This document shows, one piece after another, positions 1-8,814 of a DNA stretch of 64,000 nucleotides; the first letter of the stretch is position 1, and the number at the start of each line of letters is the position of its first letter. The notes under the pieces were generated by a model that saw only the letters and a list, made by a program, of their open reading frames with translations, was not told where the DNA came from and did not search any database. Source of the stretch: CAHJXG01 sp964235485 (GTDB taxonomy: Bacteria; Pseudomonadota; Alphaproteobacteria; Acetobacterales; Acetobacteraceae); the NCBI GenBank assembly GCA_964235485.1, contig CAXSAZ010000018.1, forward strand, positions 12,662-76,661, written 5' to 3'. The position numbers were made by a program, and so were the translations under genes.

Positions 1-40
1 GTTGTTTAAACGTAATAAGTTGTTATGGCGGTCTGAACTC

Positions 41-1468
41 TCAGCACGAGGTTGCGTGGACCACCGCCACATCGTCCGCGTAAAGGCGGCACCAGTGCGG
101 CAGGGCATCCAGCAGACCGATTGCAGGGTTATCCAACGCAAGAATAGTCCAGCGTACGCCATAGTCGCGAAATGCCTTATCCAGCGCCGCTTTTTCGGGC
201 TGGGTGGCTGACAGGTACTGGCGCATAAACGCATCGCCATACATGTCCATTCGCCCGTCGATGAACGGCCGAACATGAGCGAAAATCAGATACCCACCGA
301 AGGCATAGTCGTTGAATACCGGCTGCGCTGCTAGAGCAGGGGGTACATGAGCAAGCGCCGTGATGGGCGCCGCAGGGCCGTCCACCCGTACGACTGGTAG
401 CAGCAGCCGCAACGCGACCAGCCCGGCCATGGCAGCCAGCCCGCCCGTCCGCCATCGTTCGGCGCGGCGTTCTGCCCGGTCTGGCGGCAGGGCCATGCCC
501 AGCGGCCCGGCAATCAGCAGCGGCACGATCACACCAACCAGCATTTGATGGCGCGTGTGGTGCAGCGACATGTGGAGCAATCCGAGCAGGATCAGCAGAC
601 GCACCGGCGGCAGGCGCGCCCCGCGCGTGAGCGTCACGTAAAGGCCGGTAACCAGCACCAACTCCAATGGCTGCAACGTACCGAAATATATCGGCTGCCA
701 TTCGACGATCTTGGTCAACTCGGTCATGCTCATGAGTTGGAAGGGGAACAGCAACCCAGCCCAACCGTGCGGCGTCAGCATGGCAGCGGCAATCGCAGTG
801 AGCAGGAACCCTCCCCAACGCGACAGTACGGTGCGCCACGCGGCTGGCTCTGCCAATGCCGCCTCCAATGCCAGCGGCACCACTAGGAGCAGCCCGAGGA
901 TGGAGCCGCCATGCAGGTTGGCCCACAGGCACATCACTGGCAGCAGGCGCCAGGACGGCACGCCCCCCTTGCTCCGGGCGATAAACAGCCCGGCGATCCA
1001 AGTCTCTAAGACTGGCAAAGCCAAGATGTGCGGCCGCGCAAGCAGATATGATGCGATACAGGAGCCTGCGAGCAACAGCAGCAGCAAGCTCGGCCCCGCA
1101 GGCAACCAGCGCCCGAGATGGTGGGCAAGCTGGAACATGGCGAGCGCTGCCGCGAGCGCGGTCAGCACGACCACACCGCTCCACCCCGCCGCGCGGAACG
1201 AAGCCGCCATTAGAACCTCGGACAGCCACTCATGCGCCACCCAAGGGGCGCCGGCGAAGGTATAGGAGAAAGGGTCTTCGTGCGGGACCGCTCTGTGGGC
1301 GAGCATCCATTCGCCAGCGGCCAGATGCCAGAAGCTGTCGCCGTCCCTGAGCACCCCCGGACCAAAAAGAGTAAGCGCGAGCATCGCGATCGCCGCAATC
1401 CACGGAGGACTAACGGCAGGCAGATGCAACGCCCTTAACTCAGAAACTGACTGCTGAAGCATTGCCAC
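41..1468 (-). CDS. Polytopic membrane protein, GT-C glycosyltransferase-like
   Basis: A 475-residue integral membrane protein with roughly ten hydrophobic segments spread over the first 370 residues and a short soluble C-terminal part. After the first membrane segment comes a DGDSFWHLAAGEWML stretch, followed by HEDPFSYT and a W-x-AHEWL segment. An acidic loop after the first helix followed by such a region is typical of uncharacterised GT-C-type lipid-linked glycosyltransferases, so a role in transferring sugars to envelope glycans is possible but unproven. The DNA here is visibly less GC-rich than most of the window. The gene lies upstream, on the same strand, of nothing else visible because the window edge is only 40 bases beyond its stop. 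The family is weakly defined and no catalytic residue can be assigned with certainty. Confidence 0.7.
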   Translation of the reverse strand: MAMLQQSVSELRALHLPAVSPPWIAAIAMLALTLFGPGVLRDGDSFWHLAAGEWMLAHRAVPHEDPFSYTFAGAPWVAHEWLSEVLMAASFRAAGWSGVVVLTALAAALAMFQLAHHLGRWLPAGPSLLLLLLAGSCIASYLLARPHILALPVLETWIAGLFIARSKGGVPSWRLLPVMCLWANLHGGSILGLLLVVPLALEAALAEPAAWRTVLSRWGGFLLTAIAAAMLTPHGWAGLLFPFQLMSMTELTKIVEWQPIYFGTLQPLELVLVTGLYVTLTRGARLPPVRLLILLGLLHMSLHHTRHQMLVGVIVPLLIAGPLGMALPPDRAERRAERWRTGGLAAMAGLVALRLLLPVVRVDGPAAPITALAHVPPALAAQPVFNDYAFGGYLIFAHVRPFIDGRMDMYGDAFMRQYLSATQPEKAALDKAFRDYGVRWTILALDNPAIGLLDALPHWCRLYADDVAVVHATSC

Positions 1469-1560
1469 AGCTCACACGTTACGTTTTTGCGTAGAAAGGT
1501 GGGTAGCGAAAGACAGGCCAACGCCGGGACGGCTCACGCAGGCAAGGACTCCGGATTCCA

Positions 1561-2460
1561 TCACTCCCCAAGCTGCTGCACGGAACCAAGCATCTCCTCC
1601 GCTGGGCCGCGGCCCAGCGTTCTCGCACCGTGCGCAGGCGCAAAAGGATGCCGAATTTGCCCGACGAAATCCTTCGGAAAATGCTGGTCATCCACCCCGT
1701 AACGGTCGGGACGCTGCCCCTTGGGTAGGTAAAACGTGCCGAAAAGAATGTCGAACAGCGGAAAGGTGCCAGCAAAGTTGCTGCTCCCGCCGCGCTCCGC
1801 GCTCGTGTGATGCCACCGGTGATAGACCGGACTGACCAGCACGTAGCGGAACACCCCGAAATCCCAATTGAGGTTTGCATGCACGAGCGCCGAGGAACCG
1901 ACGGTCCACGGTATCAGCCACACCAGCACTTCGGGCGGTACTCCCAGCAGCAGCATGACAACGTCCGCCAAGACGCCGTGCAGGATTGTGTCGATGGGAT
2001 GAACCCGCGTCGCCGAGGTCCATTCCAGGTACTCGGACGAGTGGTGCACGGCGTGGAAGCGCCACAGGCGCGCGCTGTGGAACAGGCGGTGCGTGGAGTA
2101 CATCACCAGGTCGTTGCCCAGCAGGTACACCGCCACCTGCGGCCAGAACCCCAAGCGCGCGAGCGGTCCCACGCCTTCAGAAAAGAAGCGGTCGAGTCCA
2201 TCGGGGTCGGTAATGCCGTAAAGCGCCGCGATGCCGAGGACAAGCATCGCGGTATGCGCGAAACGGTAAAGCAGTTGCGGCACCACCGCCCAGCAAAGGT
2301 CGGTCGATAGGTCCGGCTTGCGCCACCACGGCGGCGCCTTGTTGCAGGCCGCGGCCACCGTCGAGAGCGCCGTGAACACCACAGCCAGCACGGCCCAGTT
2401 GCGCAGCGCCGGCAAGGTGGCGGCAGCGAGCTGGGCGAGGATCGTTTGGATGGTCGGCAT
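1561..2460 (-). CDS. Sterol desaturase / fatty acid hydroxylase family protein
   Basis: A 299-residue membrane protein with several N-terminal hydrophobic segments and the histidine boxes of the di-iron fatty acid hydroxylase superfamily: HRLFH, HAVHH and HRWHH. These bind the two irons used for O2-dependent hydroxylation or desaturation of a lipid in the cytoplasmic membrane. The exact substrate (sterol, hopanoid, carotenoid or sphingolipid-type chain) cannot be read from the sequence. The gene starts 55 bases from the N-terminus-proximal end of nothing else; its start lies 12 bases downstream of the creatininase-family stop on the same strand, so the two may be co-transcribed. A 92-base gap separates its stop from the next minus-strand gene. 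Confidence 0.88.
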   Translation of the reverse strand: MPTIQTILAQLAAATLPALRNWAVLAVVFTALSTVAAACNKAPPWWRKPDLSTDLCWAVVPQLLYRFAHTAMLVLGIAALYGITDPDGLDRFFSEGVGPLARLGFWPQVAVYLLGNDLVMYSTHRLFHSARLWRFHAVHHSSEYLEWTSATRVHPIDTILHGVLADVVMLLLGVPPEVLVWLIPWTVGSSALVHANLNWDFGVFRYVLVSPVYHRWHHTSAERGGSSNFAGTFPLFDILFGTFYLPKGQRPDRYGVDDQHFPKDFVGQIRHPFAPAHGARTLGRGPAEEMLGSVQQLGE

Positions 2461-2472
2461 GGCGAGGTCCGT

Positions 2473-3321
2473 TCAGCCGGACGCGCGGCCGGTCGCCGCG
2501 CGGATTTGCGCCACGGCCGCGCCGACCTTGAGCGCCATCAAGGCGTCGCCCCGGGCGGCCGTCGAACGGCGTGGGTCGCCGACCACGCCCAGGCCCGCGA
2601 AGGATTGGGGGCTTGCGGGAAGGCGCGACAGATCGACGCCGCCGGGGTGGACGGCCATCAGTTCGGAGGTGTCGGCAACCGTCGCATGTTCGCCAATGGC
2701 AGCGTCGGACTCGCCTTGCGCCCGGAGGAAGGCCGTTTCCGCGGCGTCGGCGTAGTAGGAATCGACGGCCAGCACGGCCGGGCTGCCGCCCCATTCAGCG
2801 CTCAGCTTGGCGGCGGTCTCGGCCTGCCCGGCGAGCGAGGCGCCATGGTCGGCGATGAAGCAGATGGTTTTGAAGCCGGCCAGCTTGAGGCTGCGGGCGA
2901 TGCCCTCAAGCACCGCGGCGAACACGGGGCCGGGCACGCCCATCGTTCCGGGAAAGGCCAGGTTGCCCGTCGGCGGGTCGTAGCCGCCCTGGGGCACGTA
3001 GGAAACGACGGGCGCCACCAGAGCGTCGCCAAGCTCGGCGGCGATCCGGCGCGCGGCGGAGGCGACGATGCGGTCATGCTTGCCGATGACCATGTGCGGG
3101 CCGTTCTGCTCCAGCCCGCCGCTGGGCACGATGGCGGTGCCGAACCCCGCCTGGATGGCGTCGCGCACCTCCACCCATGTCATGTCGGCGATCTCGCGCG
3201 TCATCGACAGGGCGTGGGCCGGTTGCCGCCGCCCGGCCGCCGCCGCGCCAAGCGCGCCCACCCCGGCGAGCGCGAAGCAACGCCGCCGTATCGAGAAGCC
3301 GCCTGCGCGCAAGGTGATCAC
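2473..3321 (-). CDS. Creatininase family protein, Tat-exported
   Basis: A creatininase-type amidohydrolase. With the GTG start at 3321 the protein is 282 residues and begins with a twin-arginine signal (SIRRRCFALAG, then a short hydrophobic run), so export in folded form is predicted; an upstream ATG at 3405 would bury that signal. The mature part has the family's metal-site regions: LEQNGPHM with Glu and His, a following KHDRIV with Asp, and IADHG near the middle. Family members open cyclic amides such as creatinine or related lactams. Its place beside a divergent 8-oxoguanine deaminase and amidase suggests a role in N-heterocycle breakdown, which is inference. The true substrate is unknown. 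Confidence 0.8.
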   Translation of the reverse strand: MITLRAGGFSIRRRCFALAGVGALGAAAAGRRQPAHALSMTREIADMTWVEVRDAIQAGFGTAIVPSGGLEQNGPHMVIGKHDRIVASAARRIAAELGDALVAPVVSYVPQGGYDPPTGNLAFPGTMGVPGPVFAAVLEGIARSLKLAGFKTICFIADHGASLAGQAETAAKLSAEWGGSPAVLAVDSYYADAAETAFLRAQGESDAAIGEHATVADTSELMAVHPGGVDLSRLPASPQSFAGLGVVGDPRRSTAARGDALMALKVGAAVAQIRAATGRASG

Positions 3322-3405
3322 AGGGTGCGGTCCGCCATTCCCATGGCCGTCCGGCGCACACCGGGCCGAAAGCCAATGCCGGTCAGCAAAAGGCCATGGT
3401 GACAA

Positions 3406-3575
3406 AGGCCAGGCGCAGGGCGACAGTTCCGTTCTGACATCATAACGGTGTTAGCACAATCCGTTGCCGAAACCCATCCCATTCTCCTGGCCCGCCCCGG
3501 CCGGACGGCACGCGCCGCGTTTCCCGGACAACTTTTGCCCTTGCATCCCCGCGGCAACTGCCCTGCGATGCCGCC
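3406..3575. promoter_or_regulatory. Divergent intergenic region, creatininase / 8-oxoguanine deaminase
   Basis: This short non-coding stretch separates the minus-strand creatininase-family gene from the plus-strand deaminase and must carry promoters for both. I see no convincing sigma-70 hexamer pair or operator palindrome. The centre (around 3440-3480) is a little AT-richer than the surroundings. Confidence 0.4.
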
Positions 3576-4922
3576 ATGACCCAAGCCCCTCCCGCCCTGT
3601 GGCTCCGCAATCCTCTGGCCGTGCTCGGCGACGCCCCGGGCGGGATCGTCGTCGAGGGCGGGCGCATCGTCGAACTCCTGGCCGCGGGCGCCGCGCCGGG
3701 CCGGCCCGCCACCGCGTTCGACGCCAGCCGGCACGTCGTGCTGCCCGGCCTGATCAACACCCACCACCATTTCTACCAAACCCTGACCCGGTGCTTCCCC
3801 GCCGCCCTGGACCGCACCCTGTTCGGCTGGCTGCAGGCGCTTTACCCGGTCTGGGCGCGGCTGACGCCGGAGGCGCTGGACGCCGCCGTCACCGTCGCGA
3901 TGGCCGAGCTGCTGCTGTCCGGCTGCACCACCACGACCGACCACCACTACGTGTTCCCGCCGGGCCTGGAGGACGCCATCGCCATCGAGGCGGCGGCAGC
4001 GGGGCGCCTCGGCCTTCGCGCCGTGCTGACCCGCGGCTCGATGGACCTGTCGCAACGGGACGGCGGCCTGCCGCCCGACAGCGTGGTGCAGGACGCCGAT
4101 GCCATCCTGGACGACAGCAGCCGCCTGATCGACCGCCTGCACGACCCGGCGCCGCACGCCATGCTGCAGATCGCGCTGGCACCTTGCTCCCCCTTTTCCG
4201 TCACCACGCGGCTGATGCGGGATACGGCGGCCTTGGCGGACAAGCGGGGTGTGCGGCTGCACACCCATTTGGCCGAAACCGTGGACGAGGCCGCGTTCTG
4301 CCAGGACCGCTTCGGCTGCACGCCGCTCGACTACCTGGAGGAGTGCGGCTGGCTGCGCCCGGGCACCTGGCTGGCCCACGGCATCCACTTCGGCGCGGAG
4401 GAAATCGCGCGGCTCGGGCGCGCCCGGGTCGGGGTGACGCATTGCCCGTGCAGCAACCAACTGCTCGCCTCCGGCACCTGCCCGGTTTGCGCGTTGGAAA
4501 CGGCGGGCGTCCCGGTCGGCCTGGGCGTGGATGGCTCGGCCTCCAACGATGGATCGAACCTGATGCAGGAAATTCGGGCGGCGCTGCTGCTGCAGCGCGG
4601 GGCGAACGGGATCGAGGCGGTGAGCCACCGCGACGCCCTGCGCTGGGCCACCGAGGGGAGCGCCGACTGCCTCGGCCGGCCGGAGCTGGGGCGCATCGCG
4701 GTGGGGGCTGCGGCGGATTTGGCGCTGTTCACCCTGGACGAGCTGCGGTTTTCCGGCGCGGGGGACCCCTTGGCGGCGGTGGTGCTCTGCGGCGCGTCCC
4801 GGGCGGATCGGGTGATGGTGGCCGGGCGCTGGGTGGTGGAGGACGGCTCCATCCCAGGGCTGGACGTGGCCGGGCTGATGCAGCGGCATGGCGAGGCGGC
4901 GCGGCGGCTTGCGGCCGGGTAG
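3576..4922 (+). CDS. 8-oxoguanine deaminase (amidohydrolase superfamily)
   Basis: A 448-residue cytoplasmic metal-dependent deaminase. The metal ligands of the TIM-barrel fold are visible: His63 and His65 in NTHHHF, His229 in LHTHLAE, His268 in LAHGIHF, and Asp319 in GVDGSASND. The THCPCSNQLLASG region and GVDGSASNDGSN loop resemble the 8-oxoguanine deaminase/hydroxyatrazine hydrolase branch. Known members convert 8-oxoguanine to uric acid with release of ammonia. The length is normal for the family. It is followed after 75 bases by an amidase on the same strand, so the pair probably acts in one N-heterocycle degradation route. The substrate could differ (isocytosine or another cyclic amidine), because this branch has diversified. 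Confidence 0.82.
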   Translation: MTQAPPALWLRNPLAVLGDAPGGIVVEGGRIVELLAAGAAPGRPATAFDASRHVVLPGLINTHHHFYQTLTRCFPAALDRTLFGWLQALYPVWARLTPEALDAAVTVAMAELLLSGCTTTTDHHYVFPPGLEDAIAIEAAAAGRLGLRAVLTRGSMDLSQRDGGLPPDSVVQDADAILDDSSRLIDRLHDPAPHAMLQIALAPCSPFSVTTRLMRDTAALADKRGVRLHTHLAETVDEAAFCQDRFGCTPLDYLEECGWLRPGTWLAHGIHFGAEEIARLGRARVGVTHCPCSNQLLASGTCPVCALETAGVPVGLGVDGSASNDGSNLMQEIRAALLLQRGANGIEAVSHRDALRWATEGSADCLGRPELGRIAVGAAADLALFTLDELRFSGAGDPLAAVVLCGASRADRVMVAGRWVVEDGSIPGLDVAGLMQRHGEAARRLAAG

Positions 4923-4997
4923 CAGCCCGGCGGGAGTAGCGTCCAGGGCGAAGCGGCTGTAGCCTCCGACGGCACGCAACGAGGGGAGCGCGGCGCG

Positions 4998-6653
4998 ATG
5001 GCGGACTTCGACGCGGCGGCCGTGCCGTCAACCGCAACCATCGCCGCCGCGGAAAGCCTGCTCGGCGTCCGCTACACGGAGGCGGAGCGCGCGCTGATGG
5101 CGGACAACCTGCTCGCGCAAACGGAGCTTGCGCTGCGGCGGCGCGCGGTGCCGCTGCCGGCGACGCTGGCGCCCTCCTGCCGCTTCGACCCGCGCCTGCC
5201 GGGGCACGTTCCGCCGCGGGAGGACGGGCTGCGCCTGGCCGACGACGCCCCGGCGATGCCTGGCGATGACGCCGCCATTGCCTACGCGCCGGTCACGCAC
5301 CAGGGCGCGTGGCTCCGCCGCGGCGACCTGACCGCCGCGCGGCTGGCCGACATCTACCTGTCCCGCATCGCCGCCATCGGGCCGCAACTCGAATGCTTTG
5401 CCACGGTGACGGCGGACGCCGCCCGGGCGCGCGCCGCGGCGCTGGATGGGATGGCTCGGCGCGGCGAGTGGCTCGGCCCGTTGCACGGCATCCCGTATGG
5501 CATGAAGGACATCATCGACACCGCGGGCGTCGAGACCGCCTGGGGCGCGGAGCCGTATCAGGGCCGGGTGCCCGCGGAGGACGCCCACGTCACGGCTCTG
5601 CTGCACGACGCGGGGGCGGTGATGCTGGGCAAGACGACGGTGGGCGCGCTGGCTTACGGCGACATCTGGCATGGCGGGCGCACCCGCAACCCGTGGAACA
5701 CTGCCGAAGGGTCAAGCGGGTCGAGCGCCGGCTCCGCATCGGCGACGGCTGCCGGGCTGGTCGGGTTTTCGATTGGCACGGAAACGCTGGGGTCCATCGT
5801 GGCGCCCTCGACGCGCTGCGGCACGACCGGGCTGCGCCCCACCTTTGGCCGGGTGTCGCGCCGGGGCGCCATGGCGCTGTGCCCGTCGCTCGACAAGATC
5901 GGGCCGATCTGCCGGGGCGTGGAGGATGCGGCGCTGGTGCTCGACGCGATCCGCGGCGCCGACCTGTTGGACCCCGCGCAGATCGCGGCGCCTTTCGGCT
6001 GGGACGGTGCCCGCCCGGCGGCCGGGCTGCGGCTGGGCTACATCGAGGCGGATTTCGCCGAAGGGCACGAGATGGACCGCGCGGCGCTGCAAGCGGCGGG
6101 CGAGTTGGGGGTGGAGCTGGTGCCGCTGACCCGGCCCGACCTGCCCTACGACGCGCTGATGAGCGTGCTGTTCGCGGAGGCCGCCGCCTCCTTTGAGGCG
6201 CTGACGCTATCGGACCGCGACGACGCCCTGATCTGGCAAGCCAAGGAGGCGTGGCCGAATGCCTTCCGCAAGGCGCGCTTCCTGTCCGCGGTGGACCATG
6301 TGCAGCTTGACCGGTTCCGTTCGATGGTCATGCAGGCGACGGCCGCCATGTTCCGCGGCGTGGACGCGGTGATCGGGCCGAGCCAGGTCGGCCCGATGCT
6401 GGTCATCACCAACTTTACCGGCCATCCCTGCCTGTGCCTGCCCACCGGGCTGCAACGCGCGCCCACCCGCGGCGCGTTGTCGCTGGCGCGGGCCAGGCTG
6501 GACCTCGGCGCGGAGGAGGCCGGGCCGCAGCACGACGTGCCCCACACGGTCTGCCTATGGAGCGGGCTGTTCGACGAGGCGCCGGCGCTCACGGTGGGCT
6601 TGGCGCTGGAGCGGCAATTCGGCTACGCCGCGCACCGCCCGCCGGTCGGGTGA
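4998..6653 (+). CDS. Amidase signature family protein
   Basis: A 551-residue amidase-signature hydrolase. The Ser-cisSer-Lys triad can be placed: Lys170 in PYGMKDI, the cis-Ser at Ser242-Ser243 in the SSGSSAGSA motif, and nucleophile Ser266 in TETLGSIVAP. A 90-residue N-terminal extension precedes the core. Such enzymes hydrolyse linear amides, carbamates or allophanate-type intermediates. It follows the 8-oxoguanine deaminase on the same strand and probably works downstream of it on a ring-opening product; this is inference. A GatA role in tRNA amidation is unlikely because no gatB or gatC is nearby and the extension is not typical. An ATG start with a purine-rich upstream segment (GAGGGGAG) supports 4998. 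Confidence 0.85.
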   Translation: MADFDAAAVPSTATIAAAESLLGVRYTEAERALMADNLLAQTELALRRRAVPLPATLAPSCRFDPRLPGHVPPREDGLRLADDAPAMPGDDAAIAYAPVTHQGAWLRRGDLTAARLADIYLSRIAAIGPQLECFATVTADAARARAAALDGMARRGEWLGPLHGIPYGMKDIIDTAGVETAWGAEPYQGRVPAEDAHVTALLHDAGAVMLGKTTVGALAYGDIWHGGRTRNPWNTAEGSSGSSAGSASATAAGLVGFSIGTETLGSIVAPSTRCGTTGLRPTFGRVSRRGAMALCPSLDKIGPICRGVEDAALVLDAIRGADLLDPAQIAAPFGWDGARPAAGLRLGYIEADFAEGHEMDRAALQAAGELGVELVPLTRPDLPYDALMSVLFAEAAASFEALTLSDRDDALIWQAKEAWPNAFRKARFLSAVDHVQLDRFRSMVMQATAAMFRGVDAVIGPSQVGPMLVITNFTGHPCLCLPTGLQRAPTRGALSLARARLDLGAEEAGPQHDVPHTVCLWSGLFDEAPALTVGLALERQFGYAAHRPPVG

Positions 6654-6688
6654 GCGGCTCGCGGAGCGGTCGGACGTCCCAAACTCCC

Positions 6689-7483
6689 ATGCCGGGCGGG
6701 ACGAGACAGCGCCACGTCGAGCGCATTGATCATCAAGACGGAACGTCGGCACCGTGGGGACCCGCTGTCGCCGGGTGGACCTATTGGCGGCCGGCGGTGG
6801 ACGGCATCGTCGAACTGGGCACGCTGCAGGGCCGCGAGGTCGCGCTTCCGGCGCACTTCCACGGCGAGGACCAGATCACCTTCGTCGTTTTCGGCAGGCG
6901 CAGGTTTGTCATCGGGGGCGAGGTCATCGCGCTTGCGGCCGGTCAGGGCGCCCTGATCCCCGCAGGCGTCGCGCACCGGTCCTTGGCGGAGCCGTCCGGC
7001 GTTGTCTGCCTCAACGCCTACCTGCCGGCGGGAGAGTGCAACGCAGCCGCGGCGTTACGGGATGTCGAGCGTCTTTGGTGCCGGACGGGTCAGGTTCGCT
7101 GGACGGAGCTAGGCGCAGCGTTTCGCAAGCACCGGCAAAGGGAGAAACAAGGAGCCTCGATGGGCGGCGCCGTTCCGATCCGCACAGTGCACCGCGAGGC
7201 CGTGAGCCGGGTGGCGGCACGAGCCGGAACAAGCCGCGAAGGCTTCTCCCGCATGTTCAGCAAGCATCACGGGATGCCGCCTCATGCATTCTGGCTTATG
7301 GCCCGGCTGAACCATGCGCGCGGGCTGCTCAGGGCCGGCGAGGCCATCGCTGCCATCGCTGCCGAGACCGGGTTCAGTGATCAGAGCCATCTTGGCCGTT
7401 TCTTCCGGCGCGCTTTCGGCATTACCCCGGGCCGCTACCGCTCAGGCTGGCTGGGGTCACAAACGTGCCAGACGCGGCGGTGA
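6689..7483 (+). CDS. AraC family transcriptional regulator
   Basis: A 264-residue regulator. The N-terminal half is a cupin-like sensor with HFHGEDQITFVV, and the C-terminal half has two helix-turn-helix units: the AARAGTSREGFSRMF segment and the IAAETGFSDQSHLGRFF segment followed by GITPGRYR, the standard AraC signature. The open frame continues upstream into the amidase gene, but the ATG at 6689 gives a normal length. It sits 35 bases after the amidase and on the same strand, so it may regulate the deaminase/amidase pair or the small transporter that follows. The sensed ligand is unknown. Confidence 0.85.
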   Translation: MPGGTRQRHVERIDHQDGTSAPWGPAVAGWTYWRPAVDGIVELGTLQGREVALPAHFHGEDQITFVVFGRRRFVIGGEVIALAAGQGALIPAGVAHRSLAEPSGVVCLNAYLPAGECNAAAALRDVERLWCRTGQVRWTELGAAFRKHRQREKQGASMGGAVPIRTVHREAVSRVAARAGTSREGFSRMFSKHHGMPPHAFWLMARLNHARGLLRAGEAIAAIAAETGFSDQSHLGRFFRRAFGITPGRYRSGWLGSQTCQTRR

Positions 7484-7524
7484 GTTGCGGTTAGACCCGG
7501 TTTCAATGAGACAGGGGGAACGTG

Positions 7525-7980
7525 ATGTCAGGGCTTTACAGCAACGCCGCATACCACTTGTTTGTCGTGGGCGCTGGGGTCAGCGTCGCGTTGCAGCAGG
7601 TTCTCAACGCGAGACTGCGGGCGGAGCTGGGCTCGCCGTGGTGGACGGGATTTATCAGCTACTTCGTCGGCGCGATGGCGATGTTGGCAGCCATCGCCGC
7701 GTCCGGCGAGCCGCGGCTGACGGGCGCCATGGCCGCGCGCGCGTCCTGGCCGTCGTGGACAGGAGGCTTGTTCGGCGCGGCCTTCATCGGCACGGCAATC
7801 CTCATGGTGCCCCGGCTTGGGGCGACGACGGTGCTCGCGCTGATCGTCGTCGGCCAGATGCTTGGGGCGCTGACGTTCGACCACATCGGCCTGCTTGGCC
7901 TGCCGCAGCACTCGGTGACCCCGGTCCGGCTGGCTGGAGTGGCGCTCCTGATCCTTGGCGTCATCTTGGTGCGCGCCTGA
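7525..7980 (+). CDS. DMT-type small membrane protein (YdcZ/DUF606 family)
   Basis: A 151-residue protein with five hydrophobic segments, and motifs of the short half-size drug/metabolite transporter family: QQVLNARLRAELGSP near the start and a C-terminal GVALLILGVILVRA. Such half-size members usually act as homo- or hetero-dimers in the cytoplasmic membrane; the cargo is unknown. The start follows a good ribosome site (AGGGGGA) with GTG at 7522 and ATG at 7525 as alternatives. It is directly downstream of the AraC regulator on the same strand and converges on the amino acid ABC operon. Confidence 0.8.
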   Translation: MSGLYSNAAYHLFVVGAGVSVALQQVLNARLRAELGSPWWTGFISYFVGAMAMLAAIAASGEPRLTGAMAARASWPSWTGGLFGAAFIGTAILMVPRLGATTVLALIVVGQMLGALTFDHIGLLGLPQHSVTPVRLAGVALLILGVILVRA

Positions 7981-8016
7981 TCGGAGGCATGGCGCCCCTC
8001 CTCACGCTCCGTCCTC

Positions 8017-8814
8017 TTACCCCGGCGGCACGGCCTCGGCGGATCGGATCGGCATCCCGCCGCGGCGCGGCGCAGGCTTGGCGGCCTCGGGCGGCTCGGC
8101 CTGCCGCACGTGCTTGGAGGCCGCGCGCTCCATCCGGTTCCACAGCCGCCGGATGCCTTCGGTCACGGCAAGGTAGATCAGCGCCGCGTAGAGATAGACC
8201 GAGAAGTCGAACGTCCGGGCGAAGATCAGCCGGGTCTGCCCCATGAGGTCCAGCAAGGTGACGATGGCCGCCAGCGCGCTGGCCTTGATCACCAGGATCA
8301 GCTCGTTGCCGAGCGGGCGCAGCGCCGCCAGGAACGCTTGCGGCCACACCACATGCCGCGCCGCCCGATACGGCGAAAGGCCGAGCGCCGCCGCGGCCTC
8401 CCTTTGGCCCCGGAGTACGGAGCCGAGCGCGCCGCGCAGGATTTCGGCCTGATACGCCGCGGTGTTCAAGGAGAACGCCAGGATGCAGCAGTAGAACGCA
8501 TCGCGGAAGAACCACCACACCCCGGCGCCCGTCAGCCACGGCCGGACCTCGCCGGCGCCGTAGTACACGAGGTAAAGCTGGCACAGCAGCGGCGTGCCCC
8601 GGAACACGGCGATGTAGCCGGCAGCAAGGCCCCGCAACGCCACGTTGCGCGAGGTGCGGGCGCGGCAGATCAGGGTGGCCAGCACGAAGCCGATGCTGCA
8701 CGACAGCAGCACGACCTCCGCCGTGATCCGGACGCCGCTCAGCAGCCGCCAGCCGTACTGCGACAGCAGCTCCGTGTTGAACACGAAGCCGAGCAGGCCG
8801 TGCAGCGCGTCCAT
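8017..8814 (-). CDS. Polar amino acid ABC transporter permease (HisM-like)
   Basis: An inner membrane permease of the His/Glu/Gln ABC family, 265 residues from the ATG at 8814. It has the typical early FRGTPLLCQLYLVYYG motif, and the EAA loop (EAAAALGLSPYRAARHVVWPQA) that docks the ATPase. The gene begins in a TGATG overlap with the stop of the partner permease, so the two are translationally coupled. The C-terminus carries a 35-residue basic and proline-rich tail not needed for transport. No ATP-binding subunit gene follows; the next gene is on the other strand. Confidence 0.9.
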   Translation of the reverse strand: MDALHGLLGFVFNTELLSQYGWRLLSGVRITAEVVLLSCSIGFVLATLICRARTSRNVALRGLAAGYIAVFRGTPLLCQLYLVYYGAGEVRPWLTGAGVWWFFRDAFYCCILAFSLNTAAYQAEILRGALGSVLRGQREAAAALGLSPYRAARHVVWPQAFLAALRPLGNELILVIKASALAAIVTLLDLMGQTRLIFARTFDFSVYLYAALIYLAVTEGIRRLWNRMERAASKHVRQAEPPEAAKPAPRRGGMPIRSAEAVPPG

